Shown piece after piece: positions 19,577-32,260 of a stretch of DNA of 64,000 bases. The translations under genes and the position numbers were made by a program. The notes below the pieces were generated by a model. The model was not told the origin of the DNA, did no database searches, and worked only from the letters and a program-made list of their open reading frames with translations. The stretch's first letter is position 1. Each line of letters begins with the position of its first letter. Origin of the DNA: Paramacrobiotus metropolitanus (Eukaryota > Tardigrada > Eutardigrada > Parachela > Macrobiotidae); the NCBI RefSeq assembly GCF_019649055.1, contig NW_026570324.1, positions 124,001 through 188,000 on the forward strand, read 5' to 3'.

Positions 19577-20879
19577 CGGTTTCCTTTTCAATAATTTTCA
19601 ATAATTCAATAAATAATTTCAATAATTTCGGGTAATTTTTCAATAATTTTTCAATTTTGCGTGCACGGGTAATTTTTCAACGAAAAAAAATTAAAGTATC
19701 TACAGCAAGTAGAAAAATGTACTGCGAAACCTGCTGTGCATAGCAAGTACAGTATATGTTACCACCTAATGTTTGTTAGTGCAGTACCACGGTAGGGCGG
19801 TAGTACACGGTAGGGCGGCTGCCATGGTGACAGATGCCAGTTTTCAACGGTTTTTTCATTTTTTCAACCGATTTCTTTTCTGTCCTTTTTTTAACGCCTG
19901 AAAATAAGGTTTCCATATTCAATATGATATGTTAAAAATATCTGAAATCTTCTGATGATAAAGAAACTTTAGAATATTTATTAAAAGGGACAACAAAGTC
20001 TGAGAACTATGGTAAGTATTAGCACAGCAGTGCTTGCTGTATGTGGCAGTGATCATGTACTCGACCGACAGTTAACAGTCGTTCTAGCGATTAGACAGGT
20101 TAATTTTTTTTTTCGATGATCGCTGTTAAAATTTAACACTTGTAAAATTGTTAAATTGTTACACTGTTAAATTTAAATTTTAAGACTGTTAAAATTGCAG
20201 CTGCGCAAAATTTAAAGCAAATGCGCTTGTAGTTAACTGTGCATCCGTCGCACCGCGCTTAGCGGATACAGAGCACGTACGTACGTGCACCGCAACTCAA
20301 CTCGGATATGCATTGCTTTACTAAGTGCGCAGGCCTTACGGTAACTGCGCAAGTTATTGTCGTGGCTGAAGCGGTGTTGCGCTAAACGTCACGAATTTGA
20401 GGAAGAGCCACAGATAACAGCAGTAAAACTTTGGAGCTAGTGAAAAATTAACCTCTATATTGTCAGTTCTTCGTACGACTTAAACGGATCAGTACTTAAT
20501 TCCGTAAGCTAATAGCGTAGCAGCCAACTGTGTATGGTATTAACCTACAATTGTGCATTATTAACCAATACTTATTATATTTGTCTGGGTTAAGGCTTAC
20601 AATACTCTACACTTTTGTAACTAGGTATAACTCGAAACTCGGTTTTACTTGCATAAAATACACTTTTTTATTGAATCAGTACCAGAAAATGAATTTGCAT
20701 TGGATCCATATGTGCTCTGTTTTGATACCTGCAACAGAAAATAATATGTAATTGTAAATTTTTCTGTGTTCAACTATAGTATGCACGGATGAGCTGAAAG
20801 TCATAAAGTGCAGTCTACATAAAATTTCGCATTTTTGGTGGACATTATTTTGGTGTACTATGAAAATCTAACTGCACAG
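19577..20879. other. Intergenic DNA with short repeats
   Basis: Contains TTTCAATAA-rich sequence (19590-19660), a short tandem CACGGTAGGGCGG repeat (19788-19818) and a 16-bp perfect palindrome GCACGTACGTACGTGC (20274-20289). No gene is recognised. Confidence 0.35.
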
Positions 20880-21052
20880 GCCAGCACTCGTTGTACTTGA
20901 TTCCGTCACCCGCGTGGAGTGTAACGTTATGGCAAAACATGCTCGACGGTTAAATCAGGCACGGTACATAAGCCCCGTGTTCAACCGCAACGTAAAACTC
21001 CAGCATGCTGACGGTAGCAAGTACAGGAAGTTCTGGTCACAGCAGTTAAATT
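20880..21052. repeat. Short palindromic MITE family, copy 1
   Basis: A near-palindrome whose arms carry CCGTCACCCGCGTGGAGTGT and, inverted, CCGTCAGCATGCTGGAGTTT. The middle contains (T/C)GGCACGGTACATAAG. The same layout is present at 44122-44290 and partially at 50290-50400. Noncoding. Confidence 0.65.
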
Positions 21053-21155
21053 TCTCTGTATCTCTAATTAGAAACTGCAGAACACTACTGTACATAGTTA
21101 CATATTTTATGTATTTAACAAATTCTACTTTTAATTGTATCTTTTCGGTGCTGAT

Positions 21156-21655
21156 TAGGCTATTTAGATTAGATTCCTCACGGAAAACTAATGCAGCGCT
21201 CCTTACGGATTGTTGCAAATAGCCTACGTTTTACCAAAGGATACAATAAATTATTATTGTTCTGGTATTTACTTTTAAGGGAAATATTTTGTTATTTTGC
21301 GGTGAAAAAGCAGGTTATTTAGATTAGCTTTCCTTACGGATTGCTAATGTAGCGTTCCTTACGGACTGCCGATAGTAACCTGCTTATTCTTAATGAGAAC
21401 TCATTGGAATATTTTGCTCGTTCGCGGCGAATAAGCAGGCTATGTAGTTTAGTTTCCTTACGGAAATCTAATACTGCTGTCCTTACGGATTGCTCGACAT
21501 ATCCTGCTATAGCTCGAAGAACAAAAATTTAAACACTGAATTTTAAAAATGCAGTAATAGTATTCGATGTTTCCTTAATTGGTTGCTTGCATGGTTTAGT
21601 TATTCTTACGAATTGCTAATATAGCTTTCCTTACGGGCTGCAAAATGCAAGCAAC
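21156..21655 (-). ncRNA. Four tandem three-way-junction units with GUAA tetraloops (candidate structured RNA)
   Basis: Units lie at 21156-21226, 21310-21383, 21435-21507 and 21582-21655. Each has a 10-11 bp closing stem enclosing two hairpins. The closing stems differ in sequence yet stay paired: TAGGCTATTT, GCAGGTTATT (one G.U), GCAGGCTATGT (one mismatch) and GTTGCTTGCAT. On the minus strand most hairpins are capped TCC-GTAA-GGA, that is, a GNRA-type tetraloop. That favours a minus-strand RNA. Spacer sequence is partly shared between units, so the array grew by tandem duplication. It lies downstream of the Helitron's RPA-like gene. Transcription is not shown, and a DNA cruciform function is an alternative. 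Confidence 0.5.
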
Positions 21656-21930
21656 GAAGCGCTGAAAATTCGAAACTATTTTGCACCATAGTTGAGTCAG
21701 TTTTTCGTGTCTCTGGTATAACATGATATATGTGCAGCGTTCTAAAATTTTAAATTCAATTGAAAATTTTTTTCTATGTACTAATTTATTAACCAATATT
21801 TTAAGCCAGGCTTGCAAAAATGAGTTTAAGAGAGTAGTACATGGTGGTCGGTATCAGATGATCGTATTGTTATAATTTCGGATAAACATGCATCTTTGTA
21901 CGGAATATTGTACAGCGATTGAAGTTATTA
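21656..21930. other. Spacer between structured repeats and the Helitron RPA-like gene
   Basis: AT-rich and noncoding. The 3' end of the Helitron should lie somewhere here or further left. No unambiguous CTRR terminus with adjacent hairpin could be fixed. Confidence 0.35.
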
Positions 21931-23490
21931 TTAATGCGTTTTAGCTGATTTGGAATCCAAAGACTGGTGAGAGTCTTTTGATTTGCGCTTGTTGAGAGAG
22001 ACGGTATCGGTTTCGATGTCGTTCATCGTTTCGTCGAGGAAGCTCATTGAATTCGGTTCAAGCAATTCTTCTTTCACAAAAGTTTCGAAGATTGCTTTTG
22101 CCATGCTATTGCGTGTCAGCCAGTATACAGTCTTTTGTGGTATCATTTTGACAATTCCATCAGCATGATGCAGGTTTCCAAAGAAGATGAATTTAGATTC
22201 GTATTCGTTGGGTTGGATTTGATACGACTAAAATGATATTATTAAAGTGAACTGTACGTCTCAAACAAATGGTTTCGCTTAAAATGTTATTACAAATTCC
22301 TTGGGAACAACAACGGTGAGTTGATCATCAGAAGAATTGTCTCTCAGCTTCAGTGTTCGTTGTGATCCATCGAACTTCTCTACTGCTTCGACATATCCCA
22401 GAATATCTGACGAACGGCGTCATAATTATTTGACAATTAATTAAATAATAATTGACGTGTAAAATCGTACTTATGTCACACTCCTTTTCAGCTTCAATAT
22501 CTGCTTAATTTTGGCACACTCTGGCAGCATCGGTTCCCAGTTGTCTAAGACGTCGATCAGTACGGACTGTGTCACCCAAAAATTGGTTCGCAGAGTAGCC
22601 GTGTAGCGATAATCCTTTTCAGTTGGCTCATTGGTAGTGCCATTGCGGATTTCTAGTGCCTTAAAAAGCATTCGCTAAGCTGTCAGTCTGTTTTGCGTTT
22701 AACAGGATGAGATTACCATTCCTGGTCGAAATGTCTCGACAATTTTATGTTGTGCGATTTGTTTTTCGAAAAAGGCCATATTGATACTTCCAGTTGCATC
22801 GGCCAAAACTAGACGCGCGATTTTTTTGTCGGGATTGTTATTTGTTGGTTGAACATTGCCAACACTCTGGACCATTGCACGGAATAGTCTAAATAGGAAG
22901 TTTTCTGTTTAGTTGTTCATTTCTACAAAATAATTTATTAATTATTCACGGAATTATTTTTCTGGCTTCGGGAAGCTCTGATAATGATGGAACGGGGGAA
23001 GGAATTTGAACGGGTGCCGTTTTCGAAGTAGTTGGTGTCGGCGCCATAATTTTCTCGATCTTTTCCTTTTCACCATCTTTCACAGTTTCAAATTTTGCGA
23101 TAATCCATTTTTGTCTGAGAATCGAAAGACTGGCTTAAAATACTGTATTTAATAAGCGTCTTGTTGTTTTGCAAAAAGTTTTTGATGCAATTTTCGTCAA
23201 TACTTTAACCGTTTGAATCCGTTTGAAGTGATCTTGATAATACTTCCAGCAGCTGGTATTGGTTTTCCAGTTCCTGGCGTGTACTGAGCGGATTGTTCGT
23301 TAACGCCATCCCAAAGAACCAGAGATTTTGGTTCCCGGAATTCCTGTTTGAGAGATGCTGTTGTATATAGTCTATGCACATTTTTAATGCATGTTGTAAA
23401 CTCACGGTAACTTGCACAACAATTGCGTCTTTTGGCGTTACAGCAGAGCCAAATAATCCATAGGTAAGGTCCATTCCTGTGTGTACTCAC
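21931..23490 (-). CDS. RPA-like single-stranded DNA-binding protein of the Helitron, multi-exon
   Basis: Exon pieces on the minus strand show OB-fold character. 23490-23200 includes SLVLWDGVNEQS and GSIIKITSNGF. A Pro/Thr/Ser-rich linker lies near 23055-22965. 22890-22725 has LVLADATGSINMAFFE and IVETFRPGMV. Exon 22406-22294 reads ILGYVEAVEKF then LKLRDNSSDDQLTVVV. The last exon, 22227-21931, joins it in phase 0 and ends in a Ser/Lys-rich tail. The (F)RPG and L.D.(T/S)G motifs are those of RPA large-subunit OB folds. The protein would coat single-stranded DNA during rolling-circle transposition. Exon limits between 22.4 and 23.5 kb are uncertain, and a frame shift may exist near 23400. Confidence 0.65.
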
Positions 23491-23670
23491 GTGTTTAATG
23501 TATTTAATAAATACTAATATCTCACGACGTATGAGTTATTTCTTCGATATTTTTTAACAGTACGGCGCTATTTGGTAACAGTATGCTCTTCATAAAATTA
23601 CATCTATGCTAATAATATTTGGGATATTATTCCCAACTACGTTCCACGCAATTGAATAGCGTAATTTCTT

Positions 23671-26600
23671 TTATATTAATAATTCTTTAAAAACCACATT
23701 TCTAGTGCGTAGTGGAAACAGCGATTGCACTTGCTCTTCAGACAACAATATCAAAATATCATCACGTTGTCTGACACGACTCAAACCAACATAGAGCTGC
23801 CCGTGTGCGAAGGCAACATCACGAAGATCTAGCACACATTTTGAGAGCGTAGCTCCTTGCGCTTTGTTAAAAGTCCGAGCGTAGCAAGCTCTAATTGGAA
23901 ACTGACGTCGCTTCATCTCAAAGTTTTTTTTCTGTATTTTCAAAGTAAACTGTATTCTTGGGATGTAGACTGTTTTGCCGGTTGATACCACTTTCGCTGT
24001 TATAACGTTTCTTGTGAAACTAAGGATAATAACTTTGGCATTATTCAGAAGCCCGTCTTCCGGGGAAAGATTGCGAAGGAGATAACATTCCATGCCTTCT
24101 TTAACTTTCAGCTCGTGGGGTGGAACGTTGTTTTCGTTTAGTGAGTGCAAAAAATCTTCATTAAACTCTTCATCAAAATAGCCTGCAAAAAGTTAATATT
24201 TGCCTAATTTAAACACAAAACGTTTTTTAACCAACCAGCGGATCCCTCGGAGTTAAGCTCGTCAAAGCTGTAAAGCGTTCCGGGTTTACCGGCCAGATCT
24301 TTGTAAATGTCAGCGTTCAGTTCGTCAACTTGATAATTTCGCAAAGACAATATCGCCGAGTCAAGTATTTTCCGGTTTTGTTCTTTCAAGTTTGGGTAAG
24401 CGAAGGCTTTTGCTTCTTCAACTGAAGTAGTGTAATTGAGGTATTCAGGAAGAACAACGTAGTTTTCTTCATCTTCTTCGAATGTTCCGTCGCCTACTTT
24501 GTCAAGCAATCTAAGAACATATTTTTTTAACAAATGTTCGTAAAAGGATGTCAGTGCGCAATATACTTTGCATATTCCGGGTCCGCTTGCTGTCGAACCG
24601 ATATTTTGAGCGAGAACGTTTTGAAAAGTTTCCATAATTTGGAGCTCTTAATGCTAGCTTCAACGATCTGAGTTCTTGATCCATACTGGATAACAGGAGG
24701 GATTTGTCGGAAATCACCAATTCCAATAAAAAGAATTCCTCCACACACTTCAGCAGAGCGTCTAACTTTTTGAAGCATTTCATCGACTGCATGAAAATTT
24801 TTTTTATGACTCATAACAAACTCGTCCCAAAAAACGACCGAAGCAGCTCGCAATAAATCTGCTCTCTGTGATTTTATAGGCACGTTGCATTCCAGTTTTT
24901 GCTCTGTTCCGTTGTTTTCAACCGCAGTTTGAAACATCGAGTGAGCTGTTCGGCCGCCTCCGTAATTTGATGCTGCAACAGCTGTGCTGGCACAACACAA
25001 TGCAATTTTGCCCTGTGCACGTACTAAGTTTGCTATGCAGTTGACCAAGAAAGTTTTTCCCGTTCCTGAAACATTTCAATAGCTTTATTTTCTGGCTCAG
25101 GTAGTTGATAGCACAGTACTTACCAGCAGCGCCGTTAATGTATAGAAGTCCGCCGCTGTTTGTCTCCAGCATTTTAACTACATAATCATATATCTCGCGT
25201 TGATCGTTATTCAACATTGATAACAAATGCTCGTGTTCGAGTTCATTCTGGACTGGATTATATCTTGCTATTTCTCGTTCAACCATGTTTTTCTCACTGA
25301 AAGGTTCCGTCAGCCCAAAATCGTTCATGTTTTTACCGGCGGAATCAAATTTTGCAAACAGATCAGACAACAACTTTTTTTCAGATTCCCATTCCGATAA
25401 TTTCTGATTCAGTCGGTAGTCTTCTGCCATATGACTTTTGAAGGTTTCATATAACGATGGTCCGGGAGCGCCTTCTGTTACCAGGAGAAAAAACAGTGTA
25501 CGAAGTTGCGCTGGGCTGCAAAATTGTGCAATCGCTTCTTCCATGCACAATTTGCTTTCAGTTGAATCATTGAAAAGGCCCAGTTTAGTTGCAGCATCCG
25601 CAAACGATTCGCATACTTCACCATTCACTGTTCTAAGCTGTTCATACGATCTTGATGGTACGTGCTTTAGCAATAGGCGCAAGTACCATACATCGCCAGC
25701 TTGTGGGCGAATTAAAGCCAGTCGCGGCACATGGACGGTCTTGCGACAGTAAATAAAATAGGTTTTTCCGTCTGACATTTGGCACTCATTAACGTTGTCA
25801 ACGGACTTTGGTTTCTTTGTATTGACAACATATTCTGAATAAAAATCCATGTATGTTAAAGCATCAAAGATTTCATTTTCAGGTCTTTGAAAATATTTAT
25901 CTAAGGCTGACAGCTGGTTGATCTTTTCCTCTTTTTTGTTCGGACTGTACACCACGTAGTTTCTGTTTGGAAGATGAACAGGATACTGTTCAACGGAAGG
26001 TAGCCGTTTCGTAGTATCGTATTCATTAATACGCCAGGCTGCTTCAGCTGCCGAAATGTATCTCGCGTTCAAGTATTCCGCAATTTCGTCACCTTTGGAT
26101 AGCCGGACATTGGTATAATCTGGACCTTTATAAAAATACTTATAAAGGTAGGTTATTATTCTGACTGAATGGGAAATTTCGACGTTTATGTGGCAGTCGT
26201 ATTTCACCAGCAAATGTGAATTATAGGGCACCACATAACAATCGTCTTCGGTTCTGCGCTGGTAATGCGGAAAACCTGCTTCGTCAATAAAAGTGACATT
26301 ATTAATTGGTTTTGGGTAAAACGCAACACAGAGGTTTTGCACTTGACCACTCCATTTCCGTCGGGAACATTAAGATGACCTTTTTGACGGTAACAGCGTT
26401 CTTCGACATGACGATGAACCATATGCCGTTTTACAGTTTCACAAAGTTCAGGATCACCTTTTGGGAAATTCAGCCGAAATAACTTTGTTAATTTCATCAG
26501 CTGTGCGAGGTTCTCTTGCCATTTTAATGGCAATATGCGCATGGGGAAGACCGCGTTTCTGAAATTCAATTACGTGTATCCGGTAAACAACTTTACCACC

Positions 26601-28044
26601 CCCAAGAGCACGTGGAAGATCAGCAAAGATTTCTTGCAGCTTAGCCTTAAAAACCCTTGCAACGATGTCTGGCCTATCTGAGGCATCTTGAAAAGGCTTC
26701 AGTTGGGATGTTATTTCAGGCCATTTCGGGTTACACGTTACGGTTATAAAGTAAGTTGGTTTTCCGTATTTTGCGACAATGGCTAAAGCATCTGCAGTAT
26801 TGTCTTGCATGTTTCGCTTAGAATGGAGGTGGCTAGATGGAAGAAACGTACGCCCAACATCGTCGCCGTCAGCCATAGATTCACGCAATTCCTGCTTTTG
26901 ACAAATCTTTTGTGATGCCCTATGAAATTCTAAGCGTGGTTCTTCAATTACGCTAAAACCATCTACTAAATATTCGTTCATCAGCGGTCCAAAGAAATGA
27001 AGTGGCTCATGTCGCATTATCATCTGTCGACAGTATTGTAATAAAGTAAGCTTTGTCGTCATCTTTAAAGCTAAATCCCACCCCAGGGTACCGCACGGAT
27101 ATAGTAGCACATACTGTAATGGGAAATACATTGCATTAGACGTTTGGATAAACGTCGGCTGATTTTCGGTTTTTTTCCAACACACAACTGCTCTTTGTTG
27201 GAAATCACCACTTGTGTCATCGCAGATAAGTGCTGCTACTTCTCGAGTAGCAGAAACCGTTAGCTCCATTCGAATCTCTTGAGACGGATTTTCTGACATG
27301 CACTTAAATCTTTTCCAAAAGTAATTATGTTCCTCAAAAATAGACCGAAGACTTTCTATGATATTTGGGTCAAGTTTTTGATCAGCTCCTATAGATTTTG
27401 GTACTGTAGCGTCGCTAACGAACCAACGCAATGGTCCAGTTGCATCCGATCCTGATCAAAGGCATAAATAATGCGTTTGGTATTTTTTTGTTTAAAAAAC
27501 CTTGTTTTATATTACCGTTTAGCATTCGGTGATAAGTTCGTCCATGAAGAATCAAATTTGACGGTCCCCCCGTTTTTTTAATAAATTCACCTGTTGTGCC
27601 AATGGCAGAGAAGGCAAACAAATTGTTGTATGCTCGGCTTCTCTCGCACAGCTGTGGTGTTGTTTGATATAAATGACGAAAGGCCTCTGGTATCGTTGGC
27701 AAATCAATAACCGTTCCTGGGGATTTTTTACTTCTTTCCGCAACACATTGACGCAGAATCAGTGTTAAAAAGCATTGCGCCACAACGGTCGCACAACTTT
27801 GTTGTGATCTAGTAAATTTTTCATTGTATTTAGAAATTTGGGTAAACTTAACGCATTTCACTGATTGTGTTACTTTTTTTAATGGACCCAAGATACGCTT
27901 CACAGAGCTCTCCATTTTGGCTTTTTCCGAAGCATATTTTGTTTTGCGAGTGGCCCTATTTTCTTCATTTCGGTCGATTGGTTTTCTTTTCCTTTTTGGC
28001 ATGATAGCGCAAATTTTTATCTGTTTGTGGCAAAACAACACCAA
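23671..28044 (-). pseudogene. Helitron Rep/Pif1-type helicase, spliced and frameshifted
   Basis: Order on the minus strand: a basic N-terminus (PKRKRKP), then the Helitron N-terminal region (YHRMLNG, later FITVTCNPKWPEI). The HUH nuclease motif follows in RGLPHAHIAI, then the tyrosine motif ITYLYKYFYKG. A long linker leads to the Pif1-type helicase. Walker A is interrupted by a 58-nt intron (25066-25123) and reads NGAAG|TGKTF after splicing. Later motifs are VVFWDEF, GDFRQIPPV and the C-terminal QLYVGLSRVR. Frame breaks lie near 27430, 26460-26570 and 24550-24640. A short intron lies near 24185-24235. The enzyme would nick, transfer and unwind DNA for rolling-circle transposition. The copy is probably inactive unless the breaks are assembly errors. 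Confidence 0.85.
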
Positions 28045-28127
28045 TTTATTGTGCGTGGTTGGTGGTCAGAGATGTTTGTATGTATTTCATATCTTGATGC
28101 TTTAAGTATAAATTTACTAAAAATTAT

Positions 28128-28226
28128 GTTAAGTAACTGCTATAATTATTACTGCTATAATTTAAGAAGTTAACTGCTATAATTGACTGCTATAATTATT
28201 ACTGCTATAATTTAAGAAGTTAACTG
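28128..28226. repeat. Local tandem duplication upstream of the Helitron gene
   Basis: The block TAACTGCTATAATTATTACTGCTATAATTTAAGAAGT is present twice in a row (from about 28133 and 28186). A simple recent duplication in AT-rich DNA. Confidence 0.7.
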
Positions 28227-28825
28227 CCACTTCGGAAAGCTTTTGCCATATGTACGGCACCGTGCATTTTTCCTCGTATTAAGGGCCTTGCACTAATACA
28301 TTAAATCGTTGTGTAGCACTGCAGTTTACGTATTGCATCAATAATTGAGTACTTGATAAATATGTAAATAATGGTTCCTGTCATTATTTAATATTTGATA
28401 TGGTGGAACTTAAGTAAGTATCACATGGAAGTGCAAAGTAAGTACTAAGAAAACATAAGTTTGACGATACGTACGAGACAGCGCCATCTACTGCTCCTTA
28501 AGGGATTTGGCTCGGTACAGGGATACCCACAAACTTTCGCTGTCGCGCGCGCACTCCCAAACACTTTTTTGCATTGCTTTGTGGTATTTTGTAGCCAAGA
28601 ATTGTATACGCGAGCGTGAAATTCGTTTGCGCGCGCAAGATCTGGCACATAAGTGTAAAGATCGTTGTGATACGAGTCAGGTTTCCATGATGTTTAGATA
28701 AATTAAATTTCAAAAATGTCAAATTGTCACAATAATTTTAAATTTGTCATTTAAAAAATCTGGTTGCGTGTAGAAACGATCTCTGTACTTATGTGCATTT
28801 TTCTGCCAAATCTGAAATACAACGG
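28227..28825. other. Intergenic DNA
   Basis: No recognised gene. Small open frames on both strands around 28445-28722 lack any known motif. Confidence 0.35.
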
Positions 28826-28997
28826 TACATAATGAGACTTTTGATACACCTTTTTGAATTTTTGCTTTAGAATTTTATTTTGCTCAGAAGTTCTCAACCG
28901 GATGTTGCGCGTACATAATGAGACTTTTGATACACCTTTTTGAATTTTTGCTTTAGAATTTTATTTTGCTCAGAACTTCTCAACCGGATGTTGCGCG
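28826..28997. repeat. 86-bp tandem duplication, two copies
   Basis: The copies at 28826-28911 and 28912-28997 start TACATAATGAGACTTTTGAT and differ at essentially one base (AAG/AAC in the CTCAGAA(G/C)TTCTC part). The near-identity marks a recent event. Confidence 0.9.
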
Positions 28998-29357
28998 CAC
29001 AAACGATTTGTACACCAACGTATATAAATCATTTCGCCACAGAATGCAACAAAATAAATGGAAGAAGTGTTAGGAAGTGCGCGGAAGTGGTAGTTTTCGT
29101 GTATGTATCCAAATCTGGCAACATGTACCGGCCTACTTCCCTTAATTAATTTTCAAGTGTAGCGTTGTTTTACAGTTTAACAGCTAAGAAATCGTAACTA
29201 TTGCCTGAAACGAGACAGAAACAGGAATAGAAAATCCAAGTCTTACACATTACTGCAATCATAATTTCTACATACTGCTACACAATATTACTGCTATTGT
29301 GTAAGTACTATTTCTTTTTGCACTTTTCCATTGAACATCAGCTTGCATACATACTGG

Positions 29358-29893
29358 TACAGTAAAACCCCTCCTTACATACACCCTTATACAACATCCA
29401 CCCCTTCATTATATACGTGCGGCTGTGAACTGGACTGTTCGGTGGATTTTAACATAGGGGAAGTTCTCTATAGCATTCACCCCTCTATAAGTGGAAAAGC
29501 GCAGAAAAGTTCAAAGAAAGTTCCGGTTTCTATCTCAGATCTGTCCAGTACCAAAACTGAGAGTAAGAACAGCATAAAGGCATTGAAAATTTATGGTTAA
29601 GAGTTCATCCTGAAGCATAAACTAACAGTAATACGGTAGCTTTTTGAAAAGGGGTGCCAAACGGAAGCGCTGCAGAGCCATTTTTTCGAGCGATAAGTAA
29701 TCGTAAGTTTAATTTATAAATAGAACATCAGCACCCCCGTGCTCATTTTCTGTAGACCAATATATGACCAGCCAACTGGAGGTAACTCAATGCCCGCGCC
29801 CAGGGGCAGTGCCTTTGTGTAACACACACCTCTTTACAACATTCAGATAGCTAAGAACGGAGGGTGTATGTAGTAGAGGGATTTTATATATGC
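29358..29893. mobile_element. Small DNA transposon relic with inverted ends
   Basis: The left end TACAGTAAAACCCCTCCTTA leads to CATACACCC. The right end, inverted, reads ATAAAATCCCTCTACTACATACACCC. This is a moderate match over about 27 bp. CAGTAAAACC-type ends flanked by TA are common in pogo/Tigger-type elements. No transposase is recognisable; a short open frame at 29331-29600 shows no diagnostic motif. Confidence 0.4.
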
Positions 29894-31620
29894 AGTACTT
29901 ATAACAATATAAAAACACCACAAAGGCTTGAAAACTGATTAACAGCTTAAAAAGTTTATTTTCGCGCACTCTCAAACACTTTTTAAAAATATATGTAATT
30001 ACGAATCATTGCTCATAAGGAAACCCAATTTCACAATTAATAACTTTGGAAATTAAAAATAATCCTCACTAATATATTTTTGAATAGGTGATGACATTGT
30101 TACGCTATTTAAAATCTGACGAACATGAATAAAAATGTACCTATTTAAATAATATGTCCCGTCCATGAGCCTAATTAACACTGACATTTCTTACCCGTAC
30201 GCCGTTAAGCCGTATAGAAACTGATGACGATACTCAGATCCCTTTCGCTGGAGAATGTACGTCTGAAAATTTGAAAATTCACTATATAACACAAAAGGGT
30301 CACGCACATTTTCGCATGCACTTGCATCTAAGTATGACGTTGCGGCAGTACATATGGCTAAATTAAGCGCAGCGCATAAAACCTGAATCTGTAGTGCTTT
30401 CTAACTGTTTCCAGTAACCTTAAACTCAAATCGAACCCTTACCGGTAAGCGGTAGCTCTTAATATCTGACGTGGCATTTATAAATCGAACCCAACATGGC
30501 ATATACGTGTAGTTTTGACTCGACATTAAACCACCAGTTCGATTATAGAACATCGGCAAAAATTCAAGTACCTGATTCTAAACAATTTAAAAAAATAATA
30601 AACGTCATGCAAAAACTGAAATTTCATCAAAAATTGAAATCAAGCTCTGTACTCGTATGCTGGATTTTAAAGTGAATTATAAATACAAACATTAACATAT
30701 TAAATTACATGTGGCTGCTTTTACACGGAGAAAAGAATCGATGAACCTCAAGACTTACGCATCGGTTTGCGTCGTGATTCTGTTGCAAACACAAATTAAA
30801 ACCGCCGAAAACTTCTATGCGATACGAAAAACATTTTATTTCCCTGGCCAAGCGAGAACGATGATTTATAACTGTGTACAACATCTTTACAATCGATATG
30901 TATAGCAACTGACCTTGCAACTGCTAGCTACAAAATTCACGCCCTATACAGCTTGCGAAATAGCTGTCAATACGTAAGTAGAAGGAAAACAGCAAATTTA
31001 ATTCATCAGAATAATATTAACTGATATTTCAATAATATTGGCCTGTGTCAAGATTTCTAGAAACAGTATAATGCTAACCTCGTGCCCGTGGAGAAGGTTC
31101 TCGGGTCGGCTGCGATTCACGCGCTCTCGGCCTTTCGGAAACCGGTTCTTCTGCGAACGATGTAACCTTATGTAATTAAGCAGAGCATGGTAACAGGAAG
31201 ATCCCGAAATGCCGCTATAGCTAGTAGAACGAATTACCGGCGTTCTGGGTTTCGCTGGTTGTACCAGTTCGGAGCGATGCGGTTGACGTTCCGGAGCCGA
31301 GTACGCTGGTGTCGGTGCACGTGTTCGGTCGACTGATGCCGATGATTAAAAAATAACCAAAATATAGGATTTTACTACAATATACGAGCATTTAGAAGAA
31401 AGGTCACCCCTTGAGATTACTTACATGTGAACGAACAGGCAAAAGAATGAACAGGAAGGAACAGGCAGGAATGTGAAAAATTAGTGTGCGATCTCGCATA
31501 TGAATGTTGTGCGCTCTCGCAAATGATGATTTGCAATCCCGTAAAATGAACCGCATATGTGTGTTTGCTAAAAGTGTGTGTATGCCCTTTCGGTTAACAA
31601 TATGCATATGCATATGTTCG
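29894..31620. other. Gene-free DNA
   Basis: No coding exon, RNA or named repeat is recognised. 31080-31330 is locally GC-richer (CTCGTGCCCGTGGAGAAGG onward) and could hold an unrecognised exon, but no supported reading frame was found. Confidence 0.3.
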
Positions 31621-31883
31621 TACACAGGCCATGTGTCAGCAGTTTAGGTTCGAAAGTTACGCATTTCCGCCAATCCCTTATTTTTCCTTATGATCGACTA
31701 ATCAGCGAAATTCGTTTTGGAGCCGTTTCGTAAATCGGAAGATGAAAAGATTGAAAAACGAAAGTCGTTGCCGCAAACTACATGATTTTAGGAATTTTTT
31801 GAGCTATCATACAAAAATTAACCTCGAACGCTGTAGGAGGAGATGTTGGCCGAAGAAACGGCTCAGTTAGCTTTGTATATACA

Positions 31884-32260
31884 AGCTCAACCTCGGCCTC
31901 CGGCCTCGGTTGAGAATTTTTAGAATTGAAGAAAGTAATGGGGTAGTTTTAAAAATATTTAGGAAAAGGAATTTAACTGGATTGGAAATGCGGTTTGTTT
32001 TGAATTTTCATTGTCGTCATTAAGTACTCAATGCTACAGAATTCAGCTAAGTTAGTTAGTTATTTCGGTAGACGGTTGAAAGTGTAAAATTTCTTTTTGC
32101 TTTACTGTGTTTTCCCGTTATGGTATAACCACGTCGCAAGGCGTAAAGCGAAATTGCGCTTAGCATTAGTAACCTCGTGTTACGCAATAGGGAGTATGTT
32201 GTGTAAATCAGTAATTGAATTATTACGTTGATATCTTATTATAAATATAATAAACAGAGC
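31884..32260. repeat. Dispersed repeat family with GC-rich hairpin, copy 2
   Basis: Starts CAAGCTCAACCTCGGCCTCC and parallels the copy at 14816-15200, including the late GTTACGCAATAGGGAGTATG block. It directly abuts a copy of the ~250-bp repeat. Confidence 0.6.

Larger units (their letters stand above)
21931..28044 (-). mobile_element. Helitron rolling-circle transposon, damaged
   Basis: On the minus strand a Rep/Pif1-helicase gene (23671-28044) is followed by an RPA-like single-strand-binding protein gene (21931-23490). That pairing is known from several animal and plant Helitrons. Frameshifts interrupt the Rep/helicase gene. Ends are not fixed: neither a 5' TC nor a 3' CTRR terminus with hairpin could be assigned with confidence. 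Confidence 0.8.

Noticed and set aside
31085-31335. GC-richer patch as a possible exon
   Set aside because: No frame stays open over a convincing length with splice sites on both sides.
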